From an uncultured Clostridia bacterium (GTDB lineage: Bacteria > Bacillota > Clostridia > Christensenellales > Borkfalkiaceae), in NCBI GenBank assembly GCA_947627065.1, contig CANQUN010000012.1, positions 1 through 38,049 of the forward strand: a stretch of 38,049 bases of DNA, written 5' to 3'. Shown here piece after piece: positions 8,949-16,461 of the stretch (the first letter of the stretch is position 1; each line of letters opens with the position of its first letter). The notes under the pieces were generated by a model. That model made no database searches and had not been told where the DNA came from. It worked only from the letters and a program-made list of their open reading frames with translations. Both the position numbers and the translations under genes were made by a program.

Positions 8949-9006
8949 AAATAATTCTTACGCTATGCCAAAAAGGATGACAACAAACAATTTTGACGCT
9001 ATAATA
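8935..9006 (+). repeat. 36-bp tandem duplication over a start codon
   Basis: Two adjacent 36-base units (8935-8970 and 8971-9006) each contain AAAGG-ATGAC-ACAAA and end in ACGCTAT plus a few bases. They encode MTTNNSYAMPKR and MTTNNFDAIIKE. The duplication repeats both the start codon and the first twelve codons of the following gene. Confidence 0.7.
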
Positions 9007-10065
9007 AAAGAGAAGCTCCAGGGGTTTCCCGTGGGGGTGTGGGTGCCGTACTACCCCTCGCAGTTCTCGCCCGAGTGGCTGGCGGGGATAAGAGAATGCG
9101 GCATAAATTTCGTGCCCTGCTCGCCCGAAGAGGTTCCCGCCGTTGCCGCCGCCGGGATAAAGTGTCTCGTGGGAGACGACAGGGTTACTTACGTAAACAT
9201 CGGCGACTTTACGCACATTGCCGAATGGATAAAGCCGCTTGCGGGCAACAAGGACATTATAGGCATGTTCGTCTGGGACGAACCAAGCCCCGCCATGCAG
9301 CGTATGTGCGGCGCCATAAACACCGAGATTCAGCGGGTTTTGCCCGAGTTTTTCGGTTACATAAACCTGCACCCGAGTTATTCGGACGACGAACAGCGCA
9401 ACGGCATGACCTACGAGGAGTATCTCGAAAACTTCGTGGCGCACGCCTCGCCCAAACTTTTAAGTTACGACCACTATCCCTTTCTCAACGGGGATAAACT
9501 GACCGACGACTACTTTTACAACCTGCAAGCGGTAAGGGACTGCTGCAACCGCCACGGGCTGGAATTCTGGACGTTTATACAGAGTTGCTCGTTCCTTGAA
9601 AACCGCACCCCTTCGCCCGAGGACATGGCGTGGCAGGCCTTCACCAGCCTCGCTTACGGCGCAAAGGGTCTGCTGTATTTCACTTACGCAACCGTAACGC
9701 ACGACAAAAAGCCCCACTTCGGCCCCGCCATGGTGGACAAGGAAGGCCGCCGCACGGACAGGTGGTACGCCGCACAAAAGATAAACGCCTTTCTCAAAGA
9801 GCACGGCTCCACCCTCTTGGGGCTGAAGCACGAGGGCGTCATGTTCTTCGGCTGGCCCGAACAAAGCACGGTTCAGTCGTTCGGCGGGCTGAAGGGCGCG
9901 GAAGGCGGAAGCGTGCTTGTTGGCTGCTTTACCGCCGCGGACGGAAAGTACCTGCTGCCCGTCAATCTCGATCTCAAACGGGCGGCGGACGTCGTCCTCG
10001 TGTTTGAGGACAGAAAACTGCCCCTCTCGCTCGGCGCGGGAGAAGGAGAACTCATAAAATTATGA
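8941..10065 (+). CDS. Cytoplasmic glycoside-hydrolase-like protein
   Basis: This 374-residue protein is paralogous to the lipoprotein at 1042-2469 but has no signal peptide, so it should act in the cytoplasm on imported sugar. Shared motifs are VWDEP (Glu114, candidate acid/base), YDHYP (176-180), EFWTFIQS (Glu208, candidate nucleophile) and a SLAYGAKGLLYF strand. The fold is inferred to be a TIM barrel with retaining-type carboxylates; no named GH family is claimed. I chose ATG 8941 because GGGAGG (8927-8932) lies eight bases before it. ATG 8977, in the duplicated unit, is the alternative and leaves out the first twelve repeated codons. Its stop overlaps the start of the next enzyme (ATGA), so the two are co-translated. 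Confidence 0.72.
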   Translation: MTTNNSYAMPKRMTTNNFDAIIKEKLQGFPVGVWVPYYPSQFSPEWLAGIRECGINFVPCSPEEVPAVAAAGIKCLVGDDRVTYVNIGDFTHIAEWIKPLAGNKDIIGMFVWDEPSPAMQRMCGAINTEIQRVLPEFFGYINLHPSYSDDEQRNGMTYEEYLENFVAHASPKLLSYDHYPFLNGDKLTDDYFYNLQAVRDCCNRHGLEFWTFIQSCSFLENRTPSPEDMAWQAFTSLAYGAKGLLYFTYATVTHDKKPHFGPAMVDKEGRRTDRWYAAQKINAFLKEHGSTLLGLKHEGVMFFGWPEQSTVQSFGGLKGAEGGSVLVGCFTAADGKYLLPVNLDLKRAADVVLVFEDRKLPLSLGAGEGELIKL

Positions 10066-12560
10066 AACGAACCTTGTACATTCACACCCGCGAGGCGCAA
10101 AGGGCAACGCTGGCGTTTGTCGGCTGCGAGGGCAGCCCGTCGGGAGAGGCCGAGTTAAGCCCCGCCCGCCCGCTTGCCGTTACCGGCGAGGGCGGCGGCC
10201 TTGTGGAAGTGAGGTTTCAGAAAGGCGGGTTTACTTTCAAGACGGACGACGCACGTCCGTCTTTCCCAATTTTCAGCGCGTCTTTAGGCGTTGCCGTAAC
10301 CGCGGAAGAGGGGAAAAGTTATGCCGCCGTCAAGGCCGAAATAGACAAAAAGTGCCTTAAAACACGCGTTAACCGCATAGAAGAGGGTGCGGAGCCGACG
10401 CTTAAGAAAGCGATGAAATACGCCCGCGCGTCCTGCCCCACCTTTCTCACCGTGCCGCACAACGCGCGTCTTTTTGAGGTGGGATTTCGCGGCTACCCAA
10501 TTGAAGAGCGCCAGCACATGGAGTTGTACGACTACATAATCCCCCGCATAAATTGGGACAGGCTGACCTTTGGCGAAGCCGACCGCGTGGTCTACAGGTA
10601 CCTGCTCGGCAGGGGAATGGGCGTTACCACCCGCCTCGAGCGCAGCCTTGAAAAAGGCTGCCTGCCCGTGCTTACCGCCCGCCTTGACGACGGTGGCATT
10701 CTCTACACGGCCACTTATTTTGCCGACGTTCTGACGGGCAGCCCCGCCGACAATGCGGGAACCGACTATCTCGAGGCCGATTTTCATTCCGCAGCCCACG
10801 TTTTAAGCGAAGAACAGCGGGCGGCGGTGGAGGCCATGCGCCCCCCGGAAGAGGAAGAACTGCCCCTTCTGCGCATGAGAATAACCCTTGAAAACCGCAA
10901 GCGGGTGCCCGCTTACGCCTTCGTCAGGCTGCCCGCGGTCAACACTCCCGTCATGGCGGCGGCGGACAAACTGCCCCGGCGTTATGACAAAAACACGGGC
11001 TTCGGCTATTTTGGCGACAAGGTTTACATGACCGCGTTCGCGGGCGACAAACCCGCCGACGACATGGAATTTGCCCACCTGCTCGCCCCCGGCGAGAGCG
11101 AGGACATAGACGTTGTTCTGTTCTTCGAACCCGTGTCGGAACAGACCGCCCAAAAGGCAAAAGTGTCCTTTATCGCACAAAAACGGCAGGTTGAGCGGGT
11201 CTGGCAGGACGAACTCGGCACGGCCGCGCAGTGGTCGCTGCCCGACAAAAATATAGATTCCGCCCTCAAGACGGGCTTTTTGCAAACCAAGGCGGCGTGC
11301 TTCGGCAAACGTGGAGACGACGTCGTTGCCCCCTGCGTGGGCGTTTACAGCCCCATCGCCACCGAATCCGTCGCCATCGTCCTCTGCCTTGCCGAGGCGG
11401 GCTTTGCCGACCTTGCCGAAAGGTGCGTCAACTACTTTTTTGCAAAGCAGAGAAAGGACGGATTCATACAGAATATGGTTGGTTACATGGCCGAAACGGG
11501 CGGCGCGCTCTACCTTGCGGGCAGGGTTTTTGGCATAACGGGCGACAGGGCGTGGATAACCCGCCTCCTGCCCGGCATCAAGGCCGCCGTCGGCTACATA
11601 GAAGGGTGGATAAACCGCAATTCGGACGAGCGCAGGGGCGGCCGCGGAATGATTGACGGGCAGGTTGCCGACCCCGTGGACCCTTACCGTTCGTGGAGCC
11701 TCAACGCCCTCGCTTACGCGGGTCTCAATCAGGCGGCGCAGGTGCTCGCCACGCTTGGCGAAAATGCAGAAAGTGCCCTAAATCTCACAAAAACGCTCAA
11801 ATCTAACATTCAGCGCGCTTATGAAGAAGCGCGGATCCGCGCCCCGCTGGTGCCGCTTGACAGCGGCGAATGGGTGCCCCTCGTCGCGCCGTGGGCGGAT
11901 GAGAGAGCGGGCTGCTGTCTCCACTTGGAGGGCGGAACGACGGTTACGCACGCCTGCTCGGTGGGCAAGGATTCCATGCTCTCGGGCACGGTGCTCGCCT
12001 GCCTCGGCCTTGCGGACGAAAGGCTCGCCGCCGAACTTGCCGACGTGCAGTGCGACCTGTTTACCGAAGAACTCGCCGCCATAAGCCAGCCTTACTACGG
12101 CGTTCACACCCTCGTCAACCTCGCCCTCGGCAGGAGAAAGGCCTTTCTCAAATCCTACTTTACCGAATTTGCCGCCATGTCGGACAAGGAGACCCATTCT
12201 TTCTGGGAACACACCTTCCTCGCCACCCCGCACAAGACTTCGGAGCAGGGGGCTTTCATGCTGAGAACGCTCAAGATGCTCTTTGCCGAAGAGGGGGACA
12301 GGCTCATCATGTTCGCGGGCATTCCCGCCGCGTGGACGGAGGCGGGCAAGCGCACGCGGCTCGTCGGCGTAAAGGTGGCCGCGGGCGAATTTTCGGTGGA
12401 GGTTGAAGGCGGAAAGGACGAAGTCAAGGCGACCTTCACCTGCCGCTGGAAGGGAAACGCGCCCGAGGTCGTCTGGCGCATACCGGGGACGGAAGCTTCT
12501 GCCGTAACGCCCCAAAACGGCACACACGTGTACACATGGAAAAGATTGAAAAATTCGTAA
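10062..12560 (+). CDS. Six-hairpin glycosidase-like enzyme
   Basis: This 832-residue protein has no signal peptide. Residues 1 to about 400 are beta-rich. From about 410 onward the sequence is alpha-helical with regular repeats (VGVYSPIATESVAIVLCLAEAG, DGFIQNMVGYMAETGGALYLAGRVF, ITRLLPGIKAAVGYIEGWINRN, SFWEHTFLATPHKTSEQGAFMLRTLKMLF), as in (alpha/alpha)6-barrel glycosidases and phosphorylases. A short beta tail follows. A GH15/65/95-like or rhamnosidase-like relative is plausible, but I cannot pick the family or catalytic acid. The start overlaps the upstream stop by ATGA. A copy of the dispersed intergenic repeat lies inside the gene (11769-11794), encoding SALNLTKTLKS between helices. It probably acts in the cytoplasm after the enzyme at 8941-10065. 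Confidence 0.65.
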   Translation: MKRTLYIHTREAQRATLAFVGCEGSPSGEAELSPARPLAVTGEGGGLVEVRFQKGGFTFKTDDARPSFPIFSASLGVAVTAEEGKSYAAVKAEIDKKCLKTRVNRIEEGAEPTLKKAMKYARASCPTFLTVPHNARLFEVGFRGYPIEERQHMELYDYIIPRINWDRLTFGEADRVVYRYLLGRGMGVTTRLERSLEKGCLPVLTARLDDGGILYTATYFADVLTGSPADNAGTDYLEADFHSAAHVLSEEQRAAVEAMRPPEEEELPLLRMRITLENRKRVPAYAFVRLPAVNTPVMAAADKLPRRYDKNTGFGYFGDKVYMTAFAGDKPADDMEFAHLLAPGESEDIDVVLFFEPVSEQTAQKAKVSFIAQKRQVERVWQDELGTAAQWSLPDKNIDSALKTGFLQTKAACFGKRGDDVVAPCVGVYSPIATESVAIVLCLAEAGFADLAERCVNYFFAKQRKDGFIQNMVGYMAETGGALYLAGRVFGITGDRAWITRLLPGIKAAVGYIEGWINRNSDERRGGRGMIDGQVADPVDPYRSWSLNALAYAGLNQAAQVLATLGENAESALNLTKTLKSNIQRAYEEARIRAPLVPLDSGEWVPLVAPWADERAGCCLHLEGGTTVTHACSVGKDSMLSGTVLACLGLADERLAAELADVQCDLFTEELAAISQPYYGVHTLVNLALGRRKAFLKSYFTEFAAMSDKETHSFWEHTFLATPHKTSEQGAFMLRTLKMLFAEEGDRLIMFAGIPAAWTEAGKRTRLVGVKVAAGEFSVEVEGGKDEVKATFTCRWKGNAPEVVWRIPGTEASAVTPQNGTHVYTWKRLKNS
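11769..11794 (-). repeat. Dispersed repeat copy inside coding sequence
   Basis: AAAGTGCCCTAAATCTCAC followed by AAAAAC, a full-length match to the intergenic repeat, lies in frame inside the six-hairpin enzyme gene. It adds a Ser-Ala-Leu-Asn-Leu-Thr-Lys stretch at what looks like a surface loop or helix end. Confidence 0.7.
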
Positions 12561-13414
12561 AATTGCGGCTGGACAGCCTGCCGAGAATAATGTTTTCCCA
12601 CACCTGCGTCATCGGCCAGCAGCCGCAGCGCAAGATGGCAAAACCTTACTTTGAACTGACCGTGTTCGACGAGGGGCGTTACAGTTTCCGCACCGACGGC
12701 AAGGTTTGGGAAGAGGAGGCGGGCAGTTTCATATTCATCCCCGCGGGCACGGTGGCCACGGTCAAGTGGCTGACCGAACGGTTGCGCATGAGTTGCATCG
12801 CTTTCTTTTTGGACTGCGAGGCCGAGACCGTGGGGCGCGAGGACGTCGTTGTCGAAAAGTACGACAACCACATCAAAACCGTAAACGAAAGCCTGTACAT
12901 TCCGCTCATCGGCAGCATAAGTTCGGGGGACGGCGTTTCCGAAACGGTAAGGCGGATCATTGCCGAAAACAAGGCGGGCGGGCCGTTTACAAACATAAAA
13001 TGCGCGGACATGATCGTTGATCTGCTCGTCCAACTCTCCGCCGCCGCCGTCAAAAACGTCGTGGCCGAACGCAGCGCGCCGAGCAACAAATATTATTGCG
13101 ACAAGGTGGACCGCTTCCTCCTCGACAACTATTCCGAGGAGATAGACATGAACGACATTGCCGAACACGTGTCCCTCCACCCCAATTACCTCAGCAGCCT
13201 CTACCGCCACGAGACCTCGCACACCATCATGGAAGCGCTGCGCAGCATAAGGATCGAACACGCCAAGCGCTACCTCTTGATGCAGAAATATTCGGTAAAG
13301 GAAATAGCCCACCTTTGCGGCTTTGCGGATGAAAACTACTTTTCCGCCGTGTTCAAAAAGTGCGAAGGGGTTACGCCAAGCAAGTTTGTAATATCCCTGC
13401 TCAAAAACGAGTAA
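12536..13414 (+). CDS. AraC-family transcriptional regulator
   Basis: This 292-residue regulator probably senses a sugar and controls the glycan locus. The N-terminal half (about 1-130) is a cupin-type sensor fold (FELTVFDEGRYSFRTDGKVWEEEAGSFIFIPAGTVATVKW). The C-terminal 100 residues carry two helix-turn-helix units, DMNDIAEHVSLHPNYLSSLYRHE and VKEIAHLCGFADENYFSAVFKK, ending in the usual GVTPSKF. It overlaps the enzyme upstream by 25 bases in another frame, so it belongs to the same transcript; no clear ribosome site precedes ATG 12536. The repeated promoter-like units upstream of the esterase (13581-13721) and the 738 promoter region are candidate targets. Confidence 0.9.
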   Translation: MEKIEKFVKLRLDSLPRIMFSHTCVIGQQPQRKMAKPYFELTVFDEGRYSFRTDGKVWEEEAGSFIFIPAGTVATVKWLTERLRMSCIAFFLDCEAETVGREDVVVEKYDNHIKTVNESLYIPLIGSISSGDGVSETVRRIIAENKAGGPFTNIKCADMIVDLLVQLSAAAVKNVVAERSAPSNKYYCDKVDRFLLDNYSEEIDMNDIAEHVSLHPNYLSSLYRHETSHTIMEALRSIRIEHAKRYLLMQKYSVKEIAHLCGFADENYFSAVFKKCEGVTPSKFVISLLKNE

Positions 13415-13427
13415 CGCAACCAAGAAG

Positions 13428-13533
13428 CGGCCTTTTTCTCACAAAAACGCCGCTTTTTGGTAAAAACAACTCCAAAAACGGCCCGCCGAGTCCGCCAAAG
13501 CCAAAAACCCCCTGAATCTCACAAAAACGGCGG
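13428..13533 (-). repeat. Two dispersed repeat copies
   Basis: Two copies read on the - strand: 13428-13452 (variant CCTTTTTCTCACAAAAAC) and 13503-13533 (CCCCTGAATCTCACAAAAAC, followed by GGCGG). They fill the start of the 320-base gap between the AraC gene and the esterase. Confidence 0.6.
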
Positions 13534-13580
13534 TTTTCGGCGCAAAAAGGCCCGCGCGTGCGGGCAGCGCAAAAGGGAGA

Positions 13581-13721
13581 GTTTCCGCTCCGCTTTTCCG
13601 CGGACAACGGCACGATATAATAATAAGTAACTCGCGGAACATACGACCGACAAGTAAAATTTCACGCTTCGTTTTCCGCGGATACGGGCACGATACAACA
13701 ACAAATAAATCGCGGAACATA
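13581..13721 (+). promoter_or_regulatory. Duplicated promoter-like unit before esterase
   Basis: Two roughly 63-base direct repeats (13581-13643 and 13659-13721) share TTTTCCGCGGA, CGGGCACGATA or CGGCACGATA, a run of AAC/AAT triplets and CGCGGAACATA. Within each, TTCCGCG and CGCGGAA form an inverted repeat around an AT-rich centre. The first unit has TATAAT at 13616-13621 with a weak -35 (TTTTCC, 13594-13599); the second has degenerated to TACAAC. This looks like a duplicated promoter and operator region, perhaps an AraC target. Confidence 0.5.
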
Positions 13722-13734
13722 AAAGAGGAGAAGC

Positions 13735-14472
13735 ATGAGAGATATAATAATATTCGGCGGGCAGAGCAACATGCAGGGCCAGACCGAGGCGCTCGTCAAA
13801 GAGCCGCCCGTGGCCGGCGCTTGCGAATATCTGTACGCAACCGACTCCTTCCGCCCGCTCACCAACCCCGTGGGCGAGGACTTCGACCCCTACATTCTGG
13901 CGTCGGCTTACGGATTCGGCTCCATGGTGCCGTCGTTTTGCCGCGCGTACGTCGGGGAGACGGGCATTGAAACGGTGGCCGTCCACGCCAGCAAGGGCGC
14001 GACCATTATTTCCGAATGGGCGAGAGGGGGAGAGCGTTACGCCTTCGCCCTCAAAAAGATAAAAGCCGCCGTCGCCGCCACTCGCGACGTGGGCAAGATT
14101 TACTACGTCTGGCTGCAGGGCGAGTCCGACGCGCTGGCCGGAACTTCCGAAAGCGACTACGCCGCCGCCCTCACTTCCTACGCCGCCGCTCTCAAACAGG
14201 ACGTCGGCATCGACCTGTTCGGAATAATCAAAGTCGGTTACTTTGCAAAGACCGTCAAGGGCGACGCCCCCGCGGACGAAGTCATCATGCGCGCGCAGGA
14301 AAAGACCGCCGTGGCAGACGGTTTTGCCATGCTCACCGACATCTGTCCCGCCCTGTCTCTCGACCCCGCGTACCTCAATCCCATCGCCGCCGGCCACTAC
14401 AACAACGAGGGTCAGCGCCTAATCGGCGAAACAGCGGGCAGAAAACTCGGCGTAATCCGCAAGCGCGGTTGA
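13735..14472 (+). CDS. SGNH/sialate O-acetylesterase-type hydrolase
   Basis: This 245-residue esterase probably removes acetyl groups from a sugar. The N-terminus IIIFGGQSNMQGQ is the block I motif of the sialate O-acetylesterase (SASA/CE6-like) family, with Ser11 the nucleophile. WLQGESD (126-132) is the conserved second block. GHYNNEGQ with His221 supplies the catalytic histidine near the C-terminus. No signal peptide is visible, so it should work in the cytoplasm on imported material. GGAG lies four bases before ATG 13735. It ends the glycan locus and may have its own promoter, in the duplicated unit just upstream. An acetylated glycan as substrate for the whole locus is an inference from this gene. 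Confidence 0.82.
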   Translation: MRDIIIFGGQSNMQGQTEALVKEPPVAGACEYLYATDSFRPLTNPVGEDFDPYILASAYGFGSMVPSFCRAYVGETGIETVAVHASKGATIISEWARGGERYAFALKKIKAAVAATRDVGKIYYVWLQGESDALAGTSESDYAAALTSYAAALKQDVGIDLFGIIKVGYFAKTVKGDAPADEVIMRAQEKTAVADGFAMLTDICPALSLDPAYLNPIAAGHYNNEGQRLIGETAGRKLGVIRKRG

Positions 14473-14510
14473 CCCCCGCCGAACAATCCCTCCAAAACCC
14501 CAAAACCCTA

Positions 14511-14534
14511 AAAAGTGCCCTAAATCTCACAAAA
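14511..14534 (-). repeat. Dispersed repeat copy
   Basis: AAAAGTGCCCTAAATCTCAC followed by AAAA is one of the best matches to the consensus. It lies 40 bases after the esterase stop. The 530-base gap (14473-15002) holds this repeat, a second copy at 14729-14754, two GC-rich elements and a terminator-like hairpin, but no gene. Confidence 0.7.
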
Positions 14535-14543
14535 TCCACTAAT

Positions 14544-14589
14544 GGCCCCTCCCAAGGAGGGGCTGGCGCGTAAGCGCCTGAGGTGGGCA
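14544..14589 (+). repeat. GC-rich hairpin repeat, copy 1
   Basis: GCCCCTCC-CAA-GGAGGGGC is followed by TGGCGCGTAAGCGCC (a second small hairpin) and TGAGGTGGGC. Copies occur at 14652-14696 and, in reverse and partial, at 16269-16295. Confidence 0.75.
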
Positions 14590-14651
14590 ATGTAAGTAAC
14601 GCGGTGCAATACGGAGCACCTCTTCGAAACCCACAAAAGCCCGTCCTTTTA

Positions 14652-14696
14652 GCCCCTCCCAAGGAGGTGCTGGCGCGCAAGCGCCTGAGGTGGGCA
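14652..14696 (+). repeat. GC-rich hairpin repeat, copy 2
   Basis: Same element as 14544-14589 with few changes (GGAGGTGC for GGAGGGGC and GCGCGCAAGCGCC for GCGCGTAAGCGCC), 108 bases further on and in the same orientation. The changes in the second hairpin keep it paired. Confidence 0.75.
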
Positions 14697-14728
14697 CGAT
14701 CCCACCCAACGGCACCCGCAAAATGAGT

Positions 14729-14754
14729 AAAAGTGCCCTAAATCTCATAAAAAC
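14729..14754 (-). repeat. Dispersed repeat copy
   Basis: AAAAGTGCCCTAAATCTCAT followed by AAAAAC reads on the - strand, between the second GC-rich element and the terminator-like hairpin at 14845. Confidence 0.65.
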
Positions 14755-14844
14755 GGCGATTTCCATAGTTGCGGCAGTTGTCCGCAAGTCCGTCAGAAAC
14801 CAAAATAAAAGCGACCATTATGGCCACATTGATAAAAAACAAAA

Positions 14845-14878
14845 CCCGCTCGACCGATCGGCTCCGCGGGGATTTTTA
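14845..14878. terminator. Terminator-like hairpin
   Basis: CCCGC (14845-14849) pairs with GCGGG (14866-14870) around a loop that itself contains the palindrome CCGATCGG. GATTTTTAT follows on the + strand and AAAACAAAA-type sequence flanks the other side, so it could act in both directions between the esterase and tcdA. Confidence 0.45.
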
Positions 14879-15002
14879 TATTGTAGTTGCGGCACCTCTG
14901 TGCCGTCGTTTTTCGCCTGTGTCAGTACGTCCGCAAACGGATTTTGTCAGTCAATATCGACGTCCGCAAACGGCTTTTAACAAACCGTCTCGGGGTGGGC
15001 GG

Positions 15003-15983
15003 CTATTTTCGGTTTATGCCGATGAGGTCCTTTATCACTTCGCCCGCGAGGATAAAGCCAACGACGGGCGGCACGAACGAGATACTTCCCGGTGAACGTT
15101 TTTTTCCTTTCCCTTGCGGTCTCCCGTTTTTGGCTACAGGTTCGGCACACGCGGCCCCGTCCGCTTCAACGCGTTCGTCGCCCGCGGCCACGCCGTTCAC
15201 CTCAACACGCACGGCATCGCTGCCCGCTTCGGCACAGGCCGCCGCAATGCCGCACGAGCCGTCGCAGCGGGGTTCTTCTTTGGAATACACCACTTTCAGG
15301 CTGTCAACGCCCATCTCCCGCAGTTTCTTGCGCATGACCTTGGCGAGGGGGCAGACGGAAGTGGAAAAGATGTCGGCAACTTCAAACGCGCACGGGTCGA
15401 GTTTATTGCCCGCACCCATCGCGCTTACGACGGGCACGCCCGCCCGCTTGGCCTTGCCGATTATGGCAAGTTTGCCCGCCACGGTGTCTATCGCGTCGAC
15501 GACGTAATCGTACACGGAAAAGTCTAATTCGTCCGCGTTGGAAGGCAGGAAAAACGTCCTGTACGCGGTTATTTTGCAAGCGGGCGAAATGTCGGCAATC
15601 CGCCTTGCGGCGACGTCAGTCTTGAACATTCCCACCGTGGAATGAAGGGCGTAAATCTGGCGGTTAATGTCGGATAAAGCCACCTTGTCGTCGTCCACAA
15701 GGTCAATCGCGCCCACTCCCGCACGGGCGAGCGCTTCCGCCGCGTAACCGCCCACGCCGCCTATTCCAAACACCGCAACGCGCTTTTGGGCAAGCGCCCT
15801 GACGGCCGCCTCTCCCACCAGAAGCCTCGTCCGCTCGGTCTCTTGTGTCGCGGGAATGTTCGCGCTTTCGGTCTCTTGTGTTGTGGAAATGTTCGCGCTT
15901 TTGGCATGTTGGTCTGTGGGTAAGTTTGCCTGCTCCGCCGCTTTACGCACGGAAGTTTTTGCTCTTTCGGCTTGTTTGTCCAT
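15003..15983 (-). CDS. tcdA: tRNA threonylcarbamoyladenosine dehydratase
   Basis: This is an E1/ThiF-like enzyme (TcdA/CsdL) that uses ATP to cyclise t6A37 in tRNA to ct6A. The nucleotide-binding motif is GIGGVG (73-78), followed by LVDDDKVALSDINRQIYALHSTVG and the C-terminal PGSISFVPPVVGFILAGEVI, all typical. At 326 residues it is longer than the usual 230-270. The extra length is an N-terminal extension of three 11-residue repeats (about 18-50, unit SANI.TTQETE) and a Glu/Ala/Lys-rich insertion before the final helix. ATG 15983 is six bases after a -10 box, so the mRNA is probably leaderless. The N-terminal repeat may be an expanded, disordered spacer. It sits alone on the - strand. Confidence 0.88.
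   Translation of the reverse strand: MDKQAERAKTSVRKAAEQANLPTDQHAKSANISTTQETESANIPATQETERTRLLVGEAAVRALAQKRVAVFGIGGVGGYAAEALARAGVGAIDLVDDDKVALSDINRQIYALHSTVGMFKTDVAARRIADISPACKITAYRTFFLPSNADELDFSVYDYVVDAIDTVAGKLAIIGKAKRAGVPVVSAMGAGNKLDPCAFEVADIFSTSVCPLAKVMRKKLREMGVDSLKVVYSKEEPRCDGSCGIAAACAEAGSDAVRVEVNGVAAGDERVEADGAACAEPVAKNGRPQGKGKKRSPGSISFVPPVVGFILAGEVIKDLIGINRK
15834..15932 (-). repeat. 33-bp coding tandem repeats in tcdA
   Basis: Three 33-base units encode residues 18-50 of TcdA (QANLPTDQHAK, SANISTTQETE, SANIPATQETE). The last two are nearly identical in DNA. They form an N-terminal extension absent from ordinary TcdA proteins. Confidence 0.7.
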
Positions 15984-15989
15984 AACCCA

Positions 15990-16018
15990 AATATATCACA
16001 TTCTCCGCATTATGTCAA
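15990..16018 (-). promoter_or_regulatory. Leaderless promoter of tcdA
   Basis: On the - strand TTGACA (16018-16013) and TATATT (15995-15990) are separated by exactly 17 bases. Only six bases separate the -10 box from the ATG at 15983, so transcription should begin at or next to the start codon and leave no room for a ribosome site. Confidence 0.72.
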
Positions 16019-16112
16019 ATCTTTCCCTCTGGACGGGCTGTACTGTGTCAAATCTTTCCCCTCGGAATGGGCTGTGCTATTTCCAATCTTTCCCCCGGGG
16101 TTCGTCCCACGT
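16014..16112. repeat. 33-bp tandem repeats upstream of tcdA
   Basis: Three units begin at 16014, 16047 and 16080. The first two share GTCAAATCTTTCCC and GGGCTGT; the third is diverged (CCAATCTTTCCC). On the - strand each of the first two units carries TTTGAC, so the TTGACA -35 box of tcdA has been duplicated 33 bases upstream. Confidence 0.65.
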
Positions 16113-16209
16113 CATGTTAAATCCGACGATAGAAAAGGCAAAGCAATCGCTGTGGCAAGCGGGAAAGCTGCAGAACTCTGCGCCCCCTTTGCGGTTTGCG
16201 TTTTGGCCT

Positions 16210-16350
16210 GTTTTTGTGAGATTTAGGGGGTTTTTGCTTATTTTGCGAGTGCTGTAGAGCAGAATTGTGCCCACCTCAGGCGCTTACGCGCCAGCGCCTT
16301 CTCACGAAGAGCCAAATGAGGGGTTTTTGCGCGTTTTAGGGCACTTTTTT
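16210..16350 (+). repeat. Two dispersed repeat copies
   Basis: Copies read on the + strand at 16210-16236 (TTTTTGTGAGATTTAGGGGG) and 16323-16350 (TTTTTGCGCGTTTTAGGGCA). They flank the reversed GC-rich element at 16269-16295. The 478-base gap between tcdA and the HEPN gene (15984-16461) contains only the tcdA promoter and these repeats. Confidence 0.65.
16269..16295 (-). repeat. GC-rich hairpin repeat, reversed partial copy 3
   Basis: GCCCACCTCAGGCGCTTACG, continuing CGCCAGC, is the exact reverse complement of the 3' half of copy 1 (14544-14589). The half that carries the CCCCTCC hairpin is replaced by unrelated sequence. Confidence 0.7.
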
Positions 16351-16461
16351 CGTAATGCAGGGGCTGATGGCTCTCTTTGTAATCGGTTCCGCCGCGTGCC
16401 GTGCGGTCGGTTTGTAGTGCCGTTCGGCCGGTTTGGCGGGTTGTGCGGGGGGGGAAAGTGG

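Noticed and set aside
13735-14472. Esterase as a secreted enzyme
   Set aside because: No signal peptide: the catalytic GQSNMQG motif begins at residue 9, leaving no room for one.
14690-15095. Small frames in the gap between the esterase and tcdA
   Set aside because: They run through repeats and the 3' end of tcdA; no ribosome site and no recognisable product.
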